This document shows, in pieces, positions 22,516 to 35,051 of a stretch of 64,000 nucleotides of DNA (positions are counted from its first letter, which is position 1; each line of letters starts with the position of its first letter). The notes beneath the pieces were generated by a model. The model was not told the DNA's origin and searched no databases. It saw nothing but the letters and a program-made list of their open reading frames with translations. The position numbers and the translations under genes were made by a program. The DNA is taken from assembly GCA_026545765.1 (NCBI GenBank), contig CM048839.1, positions 47,352,677-47,416,676 on the forward strand, read 5' to 3'. This DNA is from Plantago major. Lineage: Eukaryota > Streptophyta > Magnoliopsida > Lamiales > Plantaginaceae.

Positions 22516-24256
22516 CTAATATGCAAAACCCAATGATATCTCCATCTTGACTCTCCACTTACAGACCTTTAATTGTACCCTGAGTTTTTTCATGACATCA
22601 AATTCGCCTATAATTGATTCAACATCAAAAGGTCGAGTGATTTCTTTCTCAACATTAGCACTAGACAGGTAATCATCTCCCATCTTACTACATAACCTCG
22701 TATTCACAATTTTCATCGCATAAAACGCACACATTGATGTGGCCGTGGAAAATGGGAAAGTCAAAATAAGTCTTATCAACCGATCAACATGGGGATAAAT
22801 AGTTGACTTCTCCATCTTCGACAATAGCCGGCACCATGCAGAAAGAGATTGCATATCTTGAAACTAAACATTATTTCGAATATCGAGTTCAAAAGGCTCT
22901 AGTTGATACTACAGGCGCAACTGCTCTTGATCAGTGAAATCTGTTGGATAGAACTTTTCAACCAACTTACAGGTATCACTGATGTTGAGAGATTATACCC
23001 ATCGTTAGGATCCAAAGCTAGTGTTAGCTTTAACAACTCCATTGCATCTTCATTGAATCGAGATTTCATTTCCTATAATATGCAATCTATTGTTCCATAA
23101 AAAATATCCATATGATAATGATGTTCTCATGTAATGTTCCCTTTTCTAGCTTGACCTCTACTTGATCAACAAGGATAACTCATATCATGGAGTTCAATTT
23201 CTTCTTGCTTGCAAAAGTCATTTTGCAACAATCCATCACATCCTCCTTCCTCAAGTTTTCGAATTATTTCATTTGGACTTGATACCATGTCAATTGCATT
23301 TACAATATCTTGAGACCTACTCTGTAAGATTCTGCAAAGATCATCCGTTCTTCCCAATTATTCTATCGGAAAATGCAAGATAAGGATATTCAAACATCAT
23401 CATTGCATCGTAAGCTCTATCTATTGCACCTCTAGAAGAACCAACACATGGATCATTTATTATCCCTATCAGTACTTACGTGCGGAGCCAAACATATGAA
23501 CCAAGTTATGGATGGATTTCAAATGAGAACTCCACCTTGTATCACCTGGACGTTGTAAGCTTGCAATCTGATTTTTTCTTCGTCATGTTTCAGGCTCATT
23601 TGTTGAAATCAATTATTCAATTTCAATAGCACATGAGAGTTGCAACTGATCATGACATTTTGTAGAAGCATCAACTGAGTTTATGATCTCATTCAAATGC
23701 AGAGAAGAATCGCTCAACATGGATGACACTTTGGGAGGTAGAAACTCATATCAATTTTAGCCGATGGGCAAAATAGTTAACATATATGGACACTCGTTAG
23801 AAAACAGAGCTTGCAAACCATTCCACCCTCTGCATATTGCTAGTTCCATCGTAACCTTGTCCTCGAATATTCTTGATACTAAGGTTGTGATGGGCTAGAA
23901 CTTCACTTACTTTATTCTTCAAAGTAGTTGCCTCGGTGTCTTCAACATAAACCAAAATGAAGAATCTTTCTCGAATAGATCCATCATGGTTAACAAACCT
24001 CAAAACAATGGCCATCTGCTCACTTTTGGAATCATCTCTAGACTCATCAACAATAATGCAATATTTCTCATCACCGAGCTCCTCTCGGGTATACCCTTGA
24101 ATTTTGCTAGCATATAGAGGGATACGACTTCCTTCTGATTTTTTTGAGAGGTGTAAGTGGCATTTTGAGGAGCATTTGCCATAACTGTCGGAGCTACATC
24201 ATTCTTATAAGAGGATGTGTGCTTAACAACCTCCAAGCAATTTCCTTGATTAAGTG

Positions 24257-24791
24257 TAGGGGTGGCCAACGAACCGAACATTTGGCAAAATTATTGTTCG
24301 TTCGTTCGTTCGAAGGTATGTTCGGTTCGTGTTCGTGTTCGACGAACATTACAAATTAGTGTTCGAGTTCGGTTCGACATTTGTTTTAATTGTTCGTGTC
24401 CGGTTCGCATGTTCGGCTCGTTTGCATTCAACAGTTCGGTTCGTTTGCGTTCGATTGTGTGTTCAAACGTTTTGTTCGTTTATGTTTAAAAAAAAGCTCT
24501 AAATTATAAATTTTACAATAAAATAATATACTAAAACATCGTAAACAACAATAATAAATTTCAAACTGAAAACTATAAGCCTAAAATACCATAATTGCAT
24601 CATGAATTTTCATGTAGACAAAATGTATAATAATAATATATATTTTGGTGTGTGTTCGCGAACCGTTCGTGAACACTCGATAAAGAATAAAAGTGTTCGA
24701 TGTTCGGTTCGGTCAAACCGAAAATGAACTGAGCGTTGATCGAGCTTTTTCACGGACATTTCGCGAACGTTCGGTTCGTTGGCCACCCCTA
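24257..24791. mobile_element. hAT MITE inside the hAT pseudogene
   Basis: Inverted ends TAGGGGTGGCCAACGAACCG and its complement extend over 23 bp. The 8-bp target duplication is ATTAAGTG / ATTAAGGG (24249-24256, 24792-24799; one mismatch). Inner parts are crowded with GTTCGGTTCG words. 535 bp, non-coding. It interrupts the codons between SLN and QGN of the surrounding frame. Confidence 0.88.
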
Positions 24792-26127
24792 ATTAAGGGA
24801 ATCGGGCCTTTCATCATGCCCTTTAAATGAGATAGCTAAGCGCGCATAGTTTGACAACATAAACTGAAACTCTAAGTCGCAGTCGGTTTCTTTCCACTTC
24901 ATTTTCGCTTTCTTTTCGAATAATCTTGTCAATATTTTGCGCGGGATTCATCAAAGCATGACCTTTTCGTATAGCTACCTTATGCACATAATTAGGAGTG
25001 AAACCAACATGGGTTATCAAGCCACCACCGTCCCTCTCATTCGCCTTTCTAAAACCTTGAAACCACTACAAGAAATCCGCCGTTTAGCGACGGCCATTAG
25101 CGACGAATCGCTAATTTTAGCGACGGAATGGAGACGGATTGAGCGAATTCGCTCAATCCGTCGCTGATTTAGCGACGGATGTTTTTCCGTCGTTAAATAG
25201 CGACGGATTTATTTATCCGTCGCTATTTAGGGACGGATATTAAATCCGTCCCTAAATAAGTTGACCAGCTTACAAAATAAAAAAAAAATTAAAAAAAGGT
25301 AACTAGCGACGGATCGCGTTCCGTCGCTATTTAGCGACGGATAGCGATCCGTCGCTAAAACCTTGATACCATCGGGCAGTAGCCCTTTCTTCCCCATTTT
25401 TCTTCCTTCTTCCTTCTTCCTTCGCCATTTCCAATTTTCCGACCAAATCTCATTTGTTAGCCAATTTTGGAGTCTTCAAAGCTCGTGGGACAAGGAGCTC
25501 GTGTGGTCAACCAATTTCATCTTTTCACCAGCTAAATCGAAGGTATTTTGGCTAAAACCTTAACTTTGTCAAATTTGGGAATTTTGTTAATTTTGACTAA
25601 TTTGAGCAATTGAACGTTTATTGTAAGTATGTAGTAGTTAGTTTAGCGTATATTACGTAGTGTGTTAACTTTGAGATGTTCAATTGATATATTGATTGTG
25701 AATTTGAATTTTTAGTATAATGTTAGAATGTTTGGAAGTATGTAGGGTTGTTAATTTGATATTTTCGTATATGTAGTAGGATTAGAAAGATTTAGTTTAG
25801 TGTTTTGGAACCCTTACTTGTTGACAAATTTGAGAATTTTGATAATTTCGACTAATTAGATCAATTGTATGTTTATGGGAGATATAGTATACTAGCTAGT
25901 TAACTTTGTGCAATTGATATATTGATTGTGAATTTGTATTGCTAATTATTATAATGTTAGGATGTTTGTAATTAAGTACGTAGTAATTTTGATTCGATAA
26001 ATTCGTATATATACACTAGATTATGAAGATTTAATTAAGTGTTTTGAGACTATTTGGTGATTATATTAACGTAAAATGCATGTTATAAATCTAATAATTG
26101 TAGACGTGTCAGGCTAATCATATAATT

Positions 26128-29100
26128 ATGAATCCCGATCGTTCATGGATGTACCGTCGCATAGTGAATGGCATAATTCAGTCTAGTTTTGTGGAAGTGG
26201 TTGAATCCTTCATCACTTTTGCGCTTACACAAACTACTTGTTTGAGTGGGGGGAAGATGAAGTGCCCTTGCAATGCGAACAAATGTAGGAATAAACAATT
26301 TTTACCTCCTGAAACGGTAGTGGAGCACTTGAAACATAAGGGGTTCGTGTCTCAGTATGAGGTATGGTGTTATCATGGTGAGACACGAGCACCGTTCATG
26401 GATTATGAGCATCTCTCAAAGCGTAAAAGGAAGGAGAAAAATGTGATCGGAAGTAATCAAAACACGTCTACATCTGATGCTAATTATGATCATGAACGGA
26501 TGGAGCAAATGGTGTATGATGTTGTGGGTCCAGAGTTCATGGACACCAGGGAGCCAGTAACCTAGGGGGATGTGGAGGAGCCTCCGAATCCTGCAGATCA
26601 GGTGTTCTTTGACTTGTTGGAATCAGCAAAGAAGCCGATTTATCGGGGATGTAGGCTGAGCGAGTTGTCTTTGTTGGCTCGGCTAATGGCCAGCAATCTG
26701 AAGCGAGCTTCAATGAATGGGTACAATTAATGTCAGATCTTTGTCCGGAAGAAAATCTAGTTCCCACCAACTTTTACCAAGCGAAGAAAAAGATGCGGGG
26801 GATGGGGTTTCCCATGGAAACCATAGATTGTTGTGAGGATATGTGTATGATCTATTGGGGGGGGAGGATACAGATCTACTGAAGTGCAAGTTCTGTGGTA
26901 AGGACCGGTACAAGCGTTACAAGGAGGGGGCTGCAAAGAAACGTCGGAAGAAAAATCTACCACATAAGAAAATGTGGTATTTTCCTCTAGCACCTCGTTT
27001 GAAGAGGTTGTACGCTTCAAGTGCTTGTGCCGATAAAATGCGGTGGCACAATGAGCGAGTAATCCCGGAAGAGGGTAGAATGGAGCATCCATCAGACTCA
27101 CCCGCATGGAAACAGTTCGATAAGACCTACAGAGTTTGCGGCCGAACTAGAAATGTACGCTTGGGGCTTTATGCGGATGGTTTTAACCGTTTGGAATGAC
27201 CGAAGTACTCTTGTTGGCGATCATCGACACCGCATAACCCGCCCCGGTGAGTGCATGAAGGAACCATTCATGTTCTTGATGTGTTGGTGCGGGCGGATGA
27301 TCCGTCCGGAAGTGGATGTGTTCTTGCGACCCCTAATCAAGGAGCTGATTGAGTTGTGGGAAAATGGTATCCCGGCATATGATGTGTCAAAGAAGAAGAA
27401 CTTTACATTGAGAGCAGCATTACTGTGGACCGTGAGTGATTTTCTTGCGTACTCCATGCTATCTGGAAGGAAAATCGCGGGCTTTAATGCATGTCCACAT
27501 TGTATGGAAGACACTGATGCATTTAGACTGAAGGAGAGCGGAAAGGAATGTTGGTTTGGTATCATCGTAGATTTCTACCAAAGGACCATACATTCAGGAA
27601 GAACAAGACTCAATTCTTGAAAAATAAAGTAGTGAACAAAGGCGCCCCGAGACAACTTACTGGTGCATAAATACTTGCGGAGATAGATAGGTTGGGTCTT
27701 ATGAAAGTGGTGAAGTTGGGTGGGATAAGCATAACGAGAAAATTAGCAAAATTGTGGATGGAAGAAGAGAAGCATCTTCTGGGACTTGCCTTATTGGAGC
27801 AGTCTTCTTATACGTCACAACTTGGATTTCATGCACATTGAGAAAAACGTGTTCGAGAACTTATTCAACACGATTTGCAACATTACCGGAAAAACAAAGG
27901 ACACCCCTAAATCTAGAGCCGAGTTGGATACATTGTGTAAAAGGCCCGAGTTGACAAAGCAGAATGATAAGGGGCAGTGGCCCAAGGCATGCTACACAAT
28001 TGACACTGAATCTAGGAGCAAACTATTTGATTGGGTGAGGGGATTGAAGTTCCCCGATAATTACGCCTCAAAGTTGGGCGGTGTGTGGATGTGAAGAGGA
28101 CAAAGATGTACGGGATGAAGAGCCACGATTGTCATGTGTTCATGGAGAGGCTTCTCCCTGTTGCATTTCGAGAAATGCTACCTAAACCTGTATGGATTGC
28201 GATCACCGAGCTGAGCTTATTTTTCAAGAATTTATGCTCAAGGGTGCTTGACGATGTAGTGTTAGCAAATCTTGAAAGCAACATACCATTGATTCTATGT
28301 AAGCTCGAGCGTATCTTTCCTCCGAGCTTATTTGATTCTATGGAGCACTTGCCGGTTCACCTCCCACATGAAGCGAGGCTTGCTTTGGACGTTCGATGTC
28401 GATGGATGTATCCATTCGAGAGGTGTGTAATCAAGGCAATCATTTACTTATAAAGTCTGAATTTTCCCAAGTTACATTGTGTTACATCAACATATATGCA
28501 TTACAGGTACTTGGGGAAATTGAAGAGGTATGTCAACAACAAAGGCAAGCCTGAGGGATCGATGGCGATACTACGTCAAGGAAGTCGCAATCTTCGCTCC
28601 TATTACTTTGGGGACCATGTCCGAAGGCATCTAGGCGTCGTAAACGCAGACACATTCGAAGTTCAAGAGGATGATGACGTTTCCATTTCAATTTTTAGGG
28701 TATCCGGGAGACCTATTGGAGAAGAAAAGACAGAATGGCTGACGGATAAGGAGCTGAAGGCAGCCACATATTATGTCCTCTCGAACTATGAAGTTGACAA
28801 ATTTATGGAGATTTATGCTCGGTGAGTAGCTTTCTTACGCTAACACATGGATTTTAACTTCTAACTACTATATATATCTAATCATGTAATCGTGTCCACA
28901 GCCTTTTTAGAGAGAAGAATCCAACAATGGCAGATGGCGTAATTGAAGAACTGCTTCAACAGAAGTTGGAAACAGAATTTGCAGATTGGTTCAAGGAGTA
29001 CGAAATCACATCAACAAAGTCACATGTCCTTACTTAGAATCTCTAGCGGAGGACCAAACGTAAAGGTCTCCACATTCTCATCTTACATAGTAAATGGCCT

Positions 29101-29657
29101 TAGGTTTCAAACAATTGAGTCTAACACCGCCATGGCCACAAGCAATTCCGGGGTGTGTGTAAGGGGGCAAGATCAAGATGCAAATGATGATTTGTATGAT
29201 TTCTACGGGAACCTGAGACGAATTGTGCGACTTGAATATCCGGTTTCCTTTGAAAAGAACCTTTCTGTTTGATGTTGACTGGTATGATCCTACTCCAAGT
29301 GGTACGCAGAAACACGAGCTCTATCAAATGGTAGAAATTAACCATAGGAAGAGGTATCGTACTAAGTATGAACCGTTTATCTTAGCGACTCAAGCACGGC
29401 AGGTGGTGTTTATTGAATATCCAAGCCTCAAACGCGATAAGGTGGATTGGTTGGCTGCGATGCATATACAGGCCCGCTCCAGAGTAGAGTACATTGATAA
29501 GGACGATTCAATTACCAACTCGTATCAAGAAGAGGTCGTCGATCAAACAGCGAGAAAGCCTGTACAAGCTGACGATGAGTTCATAGACCTGGGTGAAGAC
29601 CAATTTATAGACTTAACAATAGCCGATGAGGACGAGGGTATGTGTGTGTATGCTTAG
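26128..29657 (+). pseudogene. CACTA transposase (tnp2 type)
   Basis: Domain order is correct for tnp2. A transposase-associated domain at 26128-26400 (DRSWMYRR, KCPCNANKC, VVEHLKHKGFVSQYEVW, YHGE) comes first. Then CHxCG-type CKFCGKDRYK and MRWHNERVIPEEGRMEHPSD (26880-27100), followed by EVDVFLRPLIKELIELWENG and TLRAALLWTVSDFLAYSMLS (27310-27480). Then NLDFMHIEKNVFENLFNTIC and KSHDCHVFMERLLPVAFREM (27810-28170), with FLFDVDWYDPTPSGTQKHEL, YQMVEINHRKRY and EPFILATQARQV (29260-29400) as a DUF4216-like end. It is interrupted by an in-frame TAG at 26563, several frameshifts, and a possible intron at about 28455-28500. Confidence 0.82.
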
Positions 29658-29771
29658 TTGTTATGTGTATATATGATTAGTTCTTGATTATTACTTTAAT
29701 ATCATCACAAATGTATATTCATGTATTCTTTACTAACTCATTAATTTTTTCTTGCAATTTCTTATTTGCAG

Positions 29772-31709
29772 ATGCCGCGCCAAAGGAAGTCGACATACCT
29801 TCCTCCCGGGTTTAGGGGTGCTAGTCCAGCGGGTTCTAGTAGTACCCCAGCTAGTCATGGTAGTCCTCTCGTTGGATACGACATTGGGGAGCAGTGACGG
29901 TCTCAGTTCCAGAGACTCCACCTACACGGCTTCGCTCTGGTGACTACCCCTCGACGGGTGTCCGTGCCAGACGTTGATGGACGGTGCTACATTTCAGGGG
30001 AAACCGGTGTTGTTCCCCAATGGCAGGAACAAGTAAGTATTATGGAGTTGTAGAACATACACTTAAGATAAATATATGTTACATGATTTTACTAATGAAT
30101 ATTTGTTTCTTGTTTGTCTCATTGATAACAGGTTTTGGCCTCCGGATGCCTCGGACAAACTAGGCAAAATCTTCGGGGAGGCGGAGATCTTGGGACGGGA
30201 GGCGAGAAGTGGTCAAACGTCCCGGACCGGATGAAGCACTTTTACTTCGACGAGCTGCGCGTAAGCTTAAATATTACAATTAATGCTTTATTTGTTTTTT
30301 TAATCATTGTGTTAATGTGTGTGGTATGTTAGCCACTATATCTGTGAGTGGTATGTTAGCCACTAAGCTTGTTTTGATGTGATAGTCACCCTTTATGAAC
30401 TTGTTGTGTCGTTTGAGTGGTATGTTAGCCACTGAACTTGGGTGATATGTTAGTCACCATTGTGTTAGTCAATTTTAGGACAATTTGAGTGGTATGTTAG
30501 CCACTAAGCTTGTTTTGATGTGTTAGTCACCATTTATGAACTTGTTGTGTCGTTTGAGTGGTATGTTAGCCACTGAACTTGGGTGATATGTTAGTCACCA
30601 TTGTGTTAGTCAATTTTAGGACAATTTGAGTGGTATGTTAGCCACTGAGCTTGTTTTGATGTAGAACTACTACATTTCAGTTTCATTTTAGTGTTATATT
30701 TAAATTTTTATCTTTCTTTATACTTGTGTAATTTTTACTTTGAATGGAATTGTTGTAGAAGGACTATTTCATTCCCAATGCGCTGGTGTCCCAGTTGTAC
30801 TCCGTTTTCGAGACTTTAGGGTCCGACATCTACAGGAAAATGGTCTACAAAATGAAGAAGACACGCAGTACCAACTTGGGTGGGGATGACGAGTGGGCCT
30901 TTGTGGTTGACGTCTTTGGAATGATCCTTCGTCCGAGGATCAAGCGTCTGAAAGAACAAAATCGTTTGTCCGAGCCGCATGATAATGCAGACGCGCCAGA
31001 CATCACTATGGGTCGCGAGCTATTATTCTGAGATCACGTGATGGAGGTTAGTAAATATGTTGTTTATGACTTGGAATATGATACATAACAGTTTTTAACT
31101 TTCATTTCAATCAACTAACTACTTGTTTGCACATATGTTTTTTTAGGCCAATAAAGGACAGCCGAAGAGTGCTCTGTACCACTTCAAGAAGGCTAAGCTG
31201 AAGAATGGCATCGGGTAGCGTGAATTGAGCGTATGCGATGCGTTCTTTCTTAAGGTTAATTACATGTGTATTTGAGTATTTTAATTAAAGTAATTCCTAA
31301 AATTACATCTCATTTCGTATGCAACCAACAATTGCGAGTGAGGTCGAGAGGAGGATGGACGCGAGAGGATAATCGGTCATGAGTCACAATTGAAGAGCAA
31401 GACCAGATCTTCTTCGAGGTCAACCCAATGGACATCAAGGGTCGAATGTATGGATTGGGAAGTTTAGGCCCTTCCATGAGTTCTGGTAGCTTCTCAGTGT
31501 CCCAGGGATCAGGATCGCGATCTAACCTCTACACGCAGCGAGTTAACGAGATGATGACTCCTCTCCAACAGGAAATAGCTGCGACCAAGGCAGCTTACGA
31601 GCAAGTGCTTGAGGAACAGGCTCGTATGGCCAAGCGGATGGACGAGTTGACCCAGATGTTCAGTAGCTCTTCCCAGTCTCACCCACCGCCTCCTCCCGAT
31701 TATCCTTAG
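29772..31709 (+). pseudogene. CACTA second gene (plant transposase, En/Spm accessory type)
   Basis: Starts MPRQRKSTYLPPGFRGASPA, then stops and frameshifts. Exon-like pieces include VPDRMKHFYFDELR (about 30220-30260), SQLYSVFETLGSDIYRKMVY and GGDDEWAFVVDVFG (30786-31031), and a C-terminal Gln/Glu-rich coiled coil followed by PPPPPDYP (31428-31709). Second-gene proteins of CACTA elements bind subterminal repeats. The assignment is by position and general make-up. Confidence 0.55.
30323..30660. repeat. 141-bp tandem repeat in a CACTA intron
   Basis: The word CACTAAGCTTGTTTTGATG (CACTGAGC in the last copy) recurs at 30361, 30502 and 30643, an exact 141-bp step. About 2.3 copies. Each unit itself holds two TGGTATGTTAGCCACT words and alternating TTAGTCACC motifs. 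It is probably an intron between VPDRMKHFYFDELR and the next exon. Confidence 0.82.
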
Positions 31710-32744
31710 TTACATCAGACTTGTTATGGATAATTTGACACTATTTCACCTTCTAATTCTTGTTTCGGATTATTTGTATATAATTTATATAGTTTCGGAT
31801 ATATTAATGCAATTTAATTGTTTCGGGTATATTATCTATGACTATATTATGTGAAAAAACAGGTGAAAAAGAAATATTAAAATTTTTTTTTTCAAAACAG
31901 TAGATTTAGCGACGGAATTATGTCCGTCGCTAAAACATATAAATTCCGTCGCTAAATACCAATCGAACTAAGCGGGATTAGTTCGTGAATTTAGCGACGG
32001 AATTATTTCCGTCACTAAACCCCGTCTCTAATTAGAGACAGATACAGAATCCGTCGCCAATGCGGACGAACTGGTCAACGGATTAATCCGTCGCCAGTGC
32101 GTCGTTATTTAGCGACGGATCCCTTATCCGTCGCTAAAAAACATTGCGACGCATTGTTTGGGGACGGGGTTTTATCCGTCGCTAAATCCGTCGCTAAGGA
32201 TTTAGCGACGGATCGGTCCAATTTTAGCGACGGATAATTCCGTCGCTAAAACTGGTTTTTTTTGTAGTGAACCCCGCCTTTACAAAAGCATTTGACCCAA
32301 AGACACTTGACTGCTTCCCAAAGACAAGACACGAAAGACAATATGCTTTATTTGTCGTAGGAGAATATTCGATCCAATCAGGATGATCCTTATACCATCC
32401 AGGCTTAAAACTTCTTCCCTTGGCAGTTAAATTTATGTCTGGTATCACTTGATACGGGACAAGTCTTAGGTAAGCTCGACCTATCTTTACTCTGTTGTAT
32501 ACTACATACTCCCAAACCATCTTTCTTTGTCCACGATCATGCTCTACATTAATACAATTTGAATCCTTATCGATTCTTGCAATTTTGGCACGAGGAGAGT
32601 TCTGCTCTTGCGACTTAGAGTTATTTTGATTTTTAAGTTCACCTCTACTAATTGATATAGGCGTATATATGCAGGAACCGTACTAGAACCACTAACACCT
32701 TGAGAATGAGTTGCTTTGGTAAATAAATCATTTATCGTCTTCAT

Positions 32745-35051
32745 GTCATTTATATCCAGCTCAGTTCTGCCTGTTCGACTATCCCATTAATACACCTATT
32801 TAACAAAATAGAATACACCGGTACGAAGATACCATCAATTGGAAGATAGTATCCAAAATAACTTATGAAATGCAGTAGCCAGTAGATATAATATACCTTT
32901 GCAAATTGTAAGTAGAGAGTAGCCAAAAAAAAAAAAAAATCTGAAATTGTATACAACATAGTACAGAGATGCCAAAGCAAAATGTAAAGAGAAGTAGAAC
33001 TAACTTCCTAACCATACAACATTTTTCAAAACCCAAGTAAAAGCTCACAGAAACAAACAACTATAACTTTCTTTTTAGTACGAGAGCAGCTTATATGGTA
33101 TAATATAGAGAAGCCAAGACAAAATGTAATTAAACTCAATGTCTAAAGCAAACTAAGTCCCAAGAATTCGCAGACATCAACCAAGATCTTCATCAAACAT
33201 TAAGTAGATATTATAATAATATAAATAAGGTTGGTCGCTTCGTACTTACTAGAAGGTGGTGTTACACTGGGTTGTGGGCGGCGAGATCGATCAAAATTGC
33301 AATATTCAGGCAAGATGGAAGACTCCAATTTGAAAATAATATTTTGCACACACACACATATTAATGTACATGATTTTTTTTCTTGGGGGGAGGGAGGGGG
33401 GAGTACCCCTATGCCCTACCCCTGTCCATTCTTCATTTTCTTTTGACATTTTAAACTATCTCAAATCCGAAAACTCTTAGTGATTGGTTTTGTGTATTGA
33501 TGTGCTATATAATGGTTGACCGCATATTGCCAAGTGATTGGTAGTGTGCATTTCATTTCACTCGCCCCGTGCGATTCGGCGGACTGCAATTCCAAATAAC
33601 ACATAAATGCACTCTCTTGTGCCATTTGAAATACCTAGGGACCCCTGTGCATTTCCGAATATCACATGAATGTGCATTCCGCTGAAGACATGAATTGCCA
33701 AATATGCTCATGAAATTGAAACCCTATTAATTGTCTCAGTATAAAAGCATCTCGTCTCCTATTTATTCATACATCGTGAAGTTCTTCTCGTTTTCAGCTA
33801 TGATTGGCGTTTTCTGACAGAAAAATCATTGGTAAGCAACCGTTTATATTCCCTTTCGTCTTGAATTATACACAAACGTTGTTGGATTGCTCATCTCTAC
33901 TATGTCTTTGTGTTTTTTGTATTGTCGGCAGAAGTGGCGTATTGGGGGATTTTTGCCGGAATCTAGTGAGCTTGGGGATTTGCTGTGTTGTCAAAGGTGA
34001 AACATTTTATGAGTCGTTTTTTCCTAATTTTTTGGTTCATAGTTGCTAGTATTGTGAAAAACATCCATGGCTCGGAATTACAACCCGACGTGTCCGGTTG
34101 AAAATCCGACGCATCTGGTCATGGTTTTTAGACCCCAAGAGCGTTATGTAATTCCGGTTGTGTCCGATTTTACTCGTTTTGAAATAAATAAATAATTTTT
34201 GTTGTCATTTTTTACCAGTTTCCCCCTCCTCTTAATGTGAGCTGATTCATTTTAGTTATTTTTTCGAAACTTTTGCACATTTTAGACGATCTTTTTGCAA
34301 CAATAGGTATTAGACTACCACTCATTGCTTGACGGTAATCTCGAGTTCAAGTTTTGGGAGGGATATTTTGTGCTCGTCTTCTATGTGTTATGTGTTTGTG
34401 TTCTAAGTTTGTTTCCCTGTGATTTTCTCATTGCTTGTTCTCGGTTAAGAGTTTTTAGCCTATTTTTAATCTTTCTTTTTGTGTGAGTTTGAGTTAAATT
34501 TCTATGTCGAACATCTATTGTTGATGATAAACTTGCTAGATGCTTAAATTCAGTTTGTTCAACTAGAAAGTAGTAAAGAGTTTGTTCTGCGTGCATACGA
34601 TTGTGGGATCGATCTTCAAGAGTTCAACCTCCAACTCAAACAAACTCTCAACACAAAGAGCACAAAAAGAATACTTTAAACTATTAATAAAAAAAAAAAT
34701 AGCATAGTGGTGGGATAATCAGTTAGAAAGCCAATAGGGGCGGTGTGAATGCAATGAAAGTGAGGTTTTCTAAATTATTTGGAGAGGTGCCAACCAACAC
34801 GAGATTTTCGCCACAAACGAACTCTGGGTTTGGGAAGTACCCATCAACTACTTAAAAGGATGAGAAGTTAAAATTGACACGTATTAAAATAGAATGCGGA
34901 AAGTTGGAATTGGGACGGTGGAGTTGTACTACATAAACGAGAATTATCCGAACACTAATCCTCCTCCCTCCAAAACAAGAAAAAAAATCTGTTCCGCCTC
35001 ATTTCATTAATCATATCATATCACTGAACCTATCTATCTCTCTGAATTCTG
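32745..35051. other. Intergenic and OBGC upstream region, no gene seen
   Basis: AT-rich with a (CA)n tract (33349-33358) and a G-rich run (33385-33401). No coding feature is supported. The last 100 bp before the OBGC start are pyrimidine-rich (CCTCCTCCCTCC) and contain CTCTCTGAATTC immediately ahead of the ATG, which fits a plant 5' leader. Confidence 0.5.

Larger units (their letters stand above)
25064..32269 (+). mobile_element. Full-length CACTA (En/Spm) transposon
   Basis: Starts CACTACAAGAAATCC and ends TTTTTTTTGTAGTG, flanked by the 3-bp target duplication AAC (25061-25063, 32270-32272). Length 7206 bp. Both subterminal regions carry many TAGCGACGGA/TCCGTCGCTA repeats (25082-25360, 31908-32255), the usual transposase binding sites of this superfamily. 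Inside are a tnp2-type transposase region (26128-29657) and a second, downstream coding region (29772-31709), both broken. Ends and duplication are intact although the genes are dead, so it could only be moved in trans. Confidence 0.93.
22516..32744 (-). pseudogene. TTF-type hAT transposase-like gene, split by two insertions
   Basis: Minus-strand gene read from 32744 leftward. N-terminal piece: a TTF-type zinc finger (RSFKPGWYKDHPDWIEYSPT, then AYCLSCLVFGKQ), stopping at AFVKAGF at the CACTA insertion. It resumes at 25060 (RKANERDGGGLITHVGF). The middle includes SFKGHDERPDSLN, interrupted by a hAT MITE, then QGNCLEVVKHTSSYKNDVAP and RFVNHDGSIRERFFILVYVE. The last is the DUF4371-like part of zinc finger MYM-type 1-like proteins, followed by NIRGQGYDGTSNM. 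Later come LQRPGDTRWSSHL (about 23530-23570) and the C-terminal hAT dimerisation block (IYPHVDRLIRLILTFPFSTA, then FYAMKIVNTRLCSKM) at 22516-22850. Many frameshifts and stops show it was already decaying. Such genes are domesticated or transposon-derived hAT copies. Confidence 0.8.
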
